DNA of 64,000 nucleotides, taken from NCBI RefSeq assembly GCF_000498395.2, contig NZ_CP010979.1, positions 3,968,001 through 4,032,000 of the forward strand, read 5' to 3'. The DNA is from Pseudomonas putida S13.1.2. GTDB taxonomy: Bacteria > Pseudomonadota > Gammaproteobacteria > Pseudomonadales > Pseudomonadaceae. Position 1 is the first letter of the stretch; each line of letters opens with the position of its first letter. Shown piece after piece: positions 62,314-64,000 of the stretch. The position numbers and the translations under genes are program-made. The notes under the pieces were generated by a model that saw only the letters and a list, made by a program, of their open reading frames with translations, was not told the origin of the DNA and did no database searches.

Positions 62314-63105
62314 TCAGTGGAGTTCGAAGGTATCGGCATCCAGGTTGGCCGGGAACTTGGCCCGGTACGCCGCCAGTTCCGGCGCACTCAACACGGCTGT
62401 AAACACCCCGTCTGCCTCGCCTGCACTAAGCAGGCTCTCGCCCTGGAAGTCCAGCACCTGGCTGTCGCCCGAATAGGCAAAGCCCTTGCCGTCCGTGCCC
62501 ACCCGGTTCACTGCCGCCACATAGCACAGGTTCTCGATGCCCCGCGCCGGCAACAGGCGGTTCCAGTGTTGGCGGCGCGCAGCCGGCCAGTTGGCGGTGT
62601 ACAGCAGCAGGTCAGTGTCCTGGGCGTCACGGCTCCACACCGGGAAGCGCAGGTCATAGCAGATCAACGGGCGAATCCGCCAGCCCTTGAGCTCGAACTG
62701 CACCTGGCGTTCGCCTGGGGTGTAGTGCTTGTGCTCACCGGCCATGCGGAACAAGTGGCGCTTGTCGTAGTGCAATATCTCGCCGTCCGGCCGGGCCCAC
62801 AACAGGCGGTTGCGGTGGCTGCCATCGGCGGCCTGGATGATCACGCTGCCGGTAATCACCGCGTTGCACTTCTTCGCCTGGGCCTTGAGCCATTTGTAGG
62901 TCGGGCCGTTTTCCGGCTCGGCCAGGCTTTCGGACTGCATCGAGAAGCCGGTGGTGAACATTTCTGGCAGGATCACCAGGTCCACCTCCCCCACCTGCTC
63001 CAGCAGCACCTCGAAGTGTGCATAGTTGGCCTCGCGGTCGTGCCAGGCCAGGGTCGTTTGCACCAGGGCGACTTTCAGGTTGGGCAGTGTGCTCAGATCG
63101 CGCAT
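62314..63105 (-). CDS. Omega-amidase (YafV/Nit2 type)
   Basis: 263-residue nitrilase-superfamily amidase. The catalytic triad is E48 (LPEMFTTGF), K115 (YDKRHLFR) and C149 (ICYDLRFP). The LPEMFTTGFSM and GEHKHYTPG blocks are typical of YafV/Nit2, which hydrolyse 2-oxoglutaramate and 2-oxosuccinamate. It overlaps the 3' end of the aminotransferase gene by 13 bases. The pair would convert glutamine plus a 2-oxo acid into an amino acid, 2-oxoglutarate and ammonia, pulling the transamination forward. Confidence 0.93.
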   Translation of the reverse strand: MRDLSTLPNLKVALVQTTLAWHDREANYAHFEVLLEQVGEVDLVILPEMFTTGFSMQSESLAEPENGPTYKWLKAQAKKCNAVITGSVIIQAADGSHRNRLLWARPDGEILHYDKRHLFRMAGEHKHYTPGERQVQFELKGWRIRPLICYDLRFPVWSRDAQDTDLLLYTANWPAARRQHWNRLLPARGIENLCYVAAVNRVGTDGKGFAYSGDSQVLDFQGESLLSAGEADGVFTAVLSAPELAAYRAKFPANLDADTFELH

Positions 63106-64000
63106 AGTCGTTCCGCTGCCTGACGCAGCGTCTCCTCACGTTTGGCAAAGCACAGGCGTACCAGGCGTTGCTCGGGGATGGGTTGCTGGTAGAACACCGA
63201 TACCGGGATGCTCGCCACGCCGTGCTCGCGGGTGAGCCATAGCGACATGTCGATATCGTTCAGGTCCGGGCGGATCTGCGAGTAGTCCACCAGCTGGAAA
63301 TAAGTGCCCGCCGTGCGGGTAAAGTCGAAGCGTGAGCCTTCCAGCAATCCGCAGAACAGGTCGCGCTTGGCCTGGTAGAAAGCCGGCAGTTCATCGATAT
63401 GCTCAGGGTGCTCGGCCATGAAGTCGGCCAGGGCGCACTGCAGCGGCGTCACGCCACAGAAGTTGACGTACTGATGCACCTTGCGCAGCTCTGCACTCAA
63501 CGCCGGCGGCGCGATCACATAGCCGGTCTTCCAGCCGGTCACGTGGTAGGTCTTGCCGAACGAACTGACCACAAAGGCACGTTGATACAACTGCTCGTGG
63601 GCCAGCACGCTGGCGTGGCGAACACCGTCGTAAACCAGATGCTCGTAGACCTCATCGCTGACCAGGTAGATATCGCGGTCAGCAATCAGCGTTGCCAACT
63701 GCTCAAGGTCTTCGCGAGTGATCAGAGCGCCACTGGGGTTGTGCGGCGAATTGAGGATGACCATGCGGGTGCGCGGGCTCAGGGCATCGCTGAACTTCTG
63801 CCAGTCGATACGGAAGTCGCCGTCGCTCAGCTGCACATGCACGCAGCGGCCACCGGCCAGTTCCACCGACGGCTCGTAGCTGTCGTAGCACGGGTCGAAG
63901 ACAATGACCTCGTCACCGGCGTGGACCACCGCCTGGATGGCACAGAAGATCGCCTCGGTGGCACCGGGGGTGATGGTCACTTCCTGGTCGGCATCCACCT
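63093..64000 (-). CDS. PLP aminotransferase, methionine type (start outside window)
   Basis: At least 302 C-terminal residues of a fold-I aminotransferase. The PLP-binding Lys lies in VVSSFGKTYHVTGWK, and the blocks VTITPGATEAIF, NSPHNPSGALI and LVSDEVYEHLVYDG are present. This pattern fits YbdL-type methionine (glutamine-dependent) aminotransferases of class I/II. The neighbouring omega-amidase gene supports a role in the last step of methionine salvage, amination of 4-methylthio-2-oxobutyrate. The N-terminus lies beyond base 64000. Confidence 0.9.
   Translation of the reverse strand, partial: VDADQEVTITPGATEAIFCAIQAVVHAGDEVIVFDPCYDSYEPSVELAGGRCVHVQLSDGDFRIDWQKFSDALSPRTRMVILNSPHNPSGALITREDLEQLATLIADRDIYLVSDEVYEHLVYDGVRHASVLAHEQLYQRAFVVSSFGKTYHVTGWKTGYVIAPPALSAELRKVHQYVNFCGVTPLQCALADFMAEHPEHIDELPAFYQAKRDLFCGLLEGSRFDFTRTAGTYFQLVDYSQIRPDLNDIDMSLWLTREHGVASIPVSVFYQQPIPEQRLVRLCFAKREETLRQAAERLCAI

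Overview
The window is chromosomal DNA of a Pseudomonas putida-group bacterium. The evidence is high GC, gene order matching my memory of the P. putida KT2440 region from fumC/gatCAB/mreBCD through roxSR, dpp and speC to the piu genes, and repeated P. putida-type REP palindromes (type GCGGGTAAACCCGCTCCCACAGG) between operons. I found no rRNA, tRNA or CRISPR.

Layout. 1-1503: iron-stress pair fumC/fagA-like with a strong Fur box. 1744-6139: pmbA(tldE), yjgA, tldD and a nitrilase-family amidase. 6148-14944: yhdP, rng, maf, mreD, mreC, mreB on the minus strand. 15150-18361: gatCAB amidotransferase on the plus strand. 18512-20372: short RlpA-like lipoprotein, CaCA antiporter, PcaC-like protein. 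20492-24877: aromatic amino-acid permease, AEC carrier and the redox two-component system roxSR. 25079-36849: SIMPL protein, then a peptide uptake block with three DppA-like binding proteins, an OprD-type porin and dppBCDF. 36988-41967: a 24-residue membrane peptide, a PhnA-like membrane protein, an NTF2-AraC regulator, and an amine oxidase/cupin/PotF set. 42084-48282: prfC, a HigBA-like toxin-antitoxin pair and an OpuC-type osmoprotectant transporter. 48420-52438: TonB transducer/FecR/ECF sigma. 52933-54096: ornithine decarboxylase. 54170-55339: an IS110-family element. 55425-62185: Sel1 protein, piuC, piuA, piuB for siderophore-iron uptake. 62314-64000: omega-amidase and a methionine-type aminotransferase (truncated by the window).

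The most interesting object is the IS110 element. It sits exactly inside a REP palindrome with a CT dinucleotide at each junction. Its roughly 200-bp left end reads as a bridge RNA: two guide segments match the two halves of the REP target (6/7 and 7/7), and two more match the element's own ends (6/7 and 5/7). Joining its ends would also create a promoter with a 17-bp spacer, absent in the inserted form. Other points of note are two genes (mreC and the CaCA antiporter) whose best start is ATT, stem-loops after several genes of the peptide-uptake block, a perfect GCAAAATG-CCAT-CATTTTGC palindrome upstream of that block, and a CAATTGT-N5-ACAATTG palindrome upstream of piuA.

Starts were chosen from Shine-Dalgarno spacing and family N-termini. 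All assignments are from reading the sequence, with no database search.
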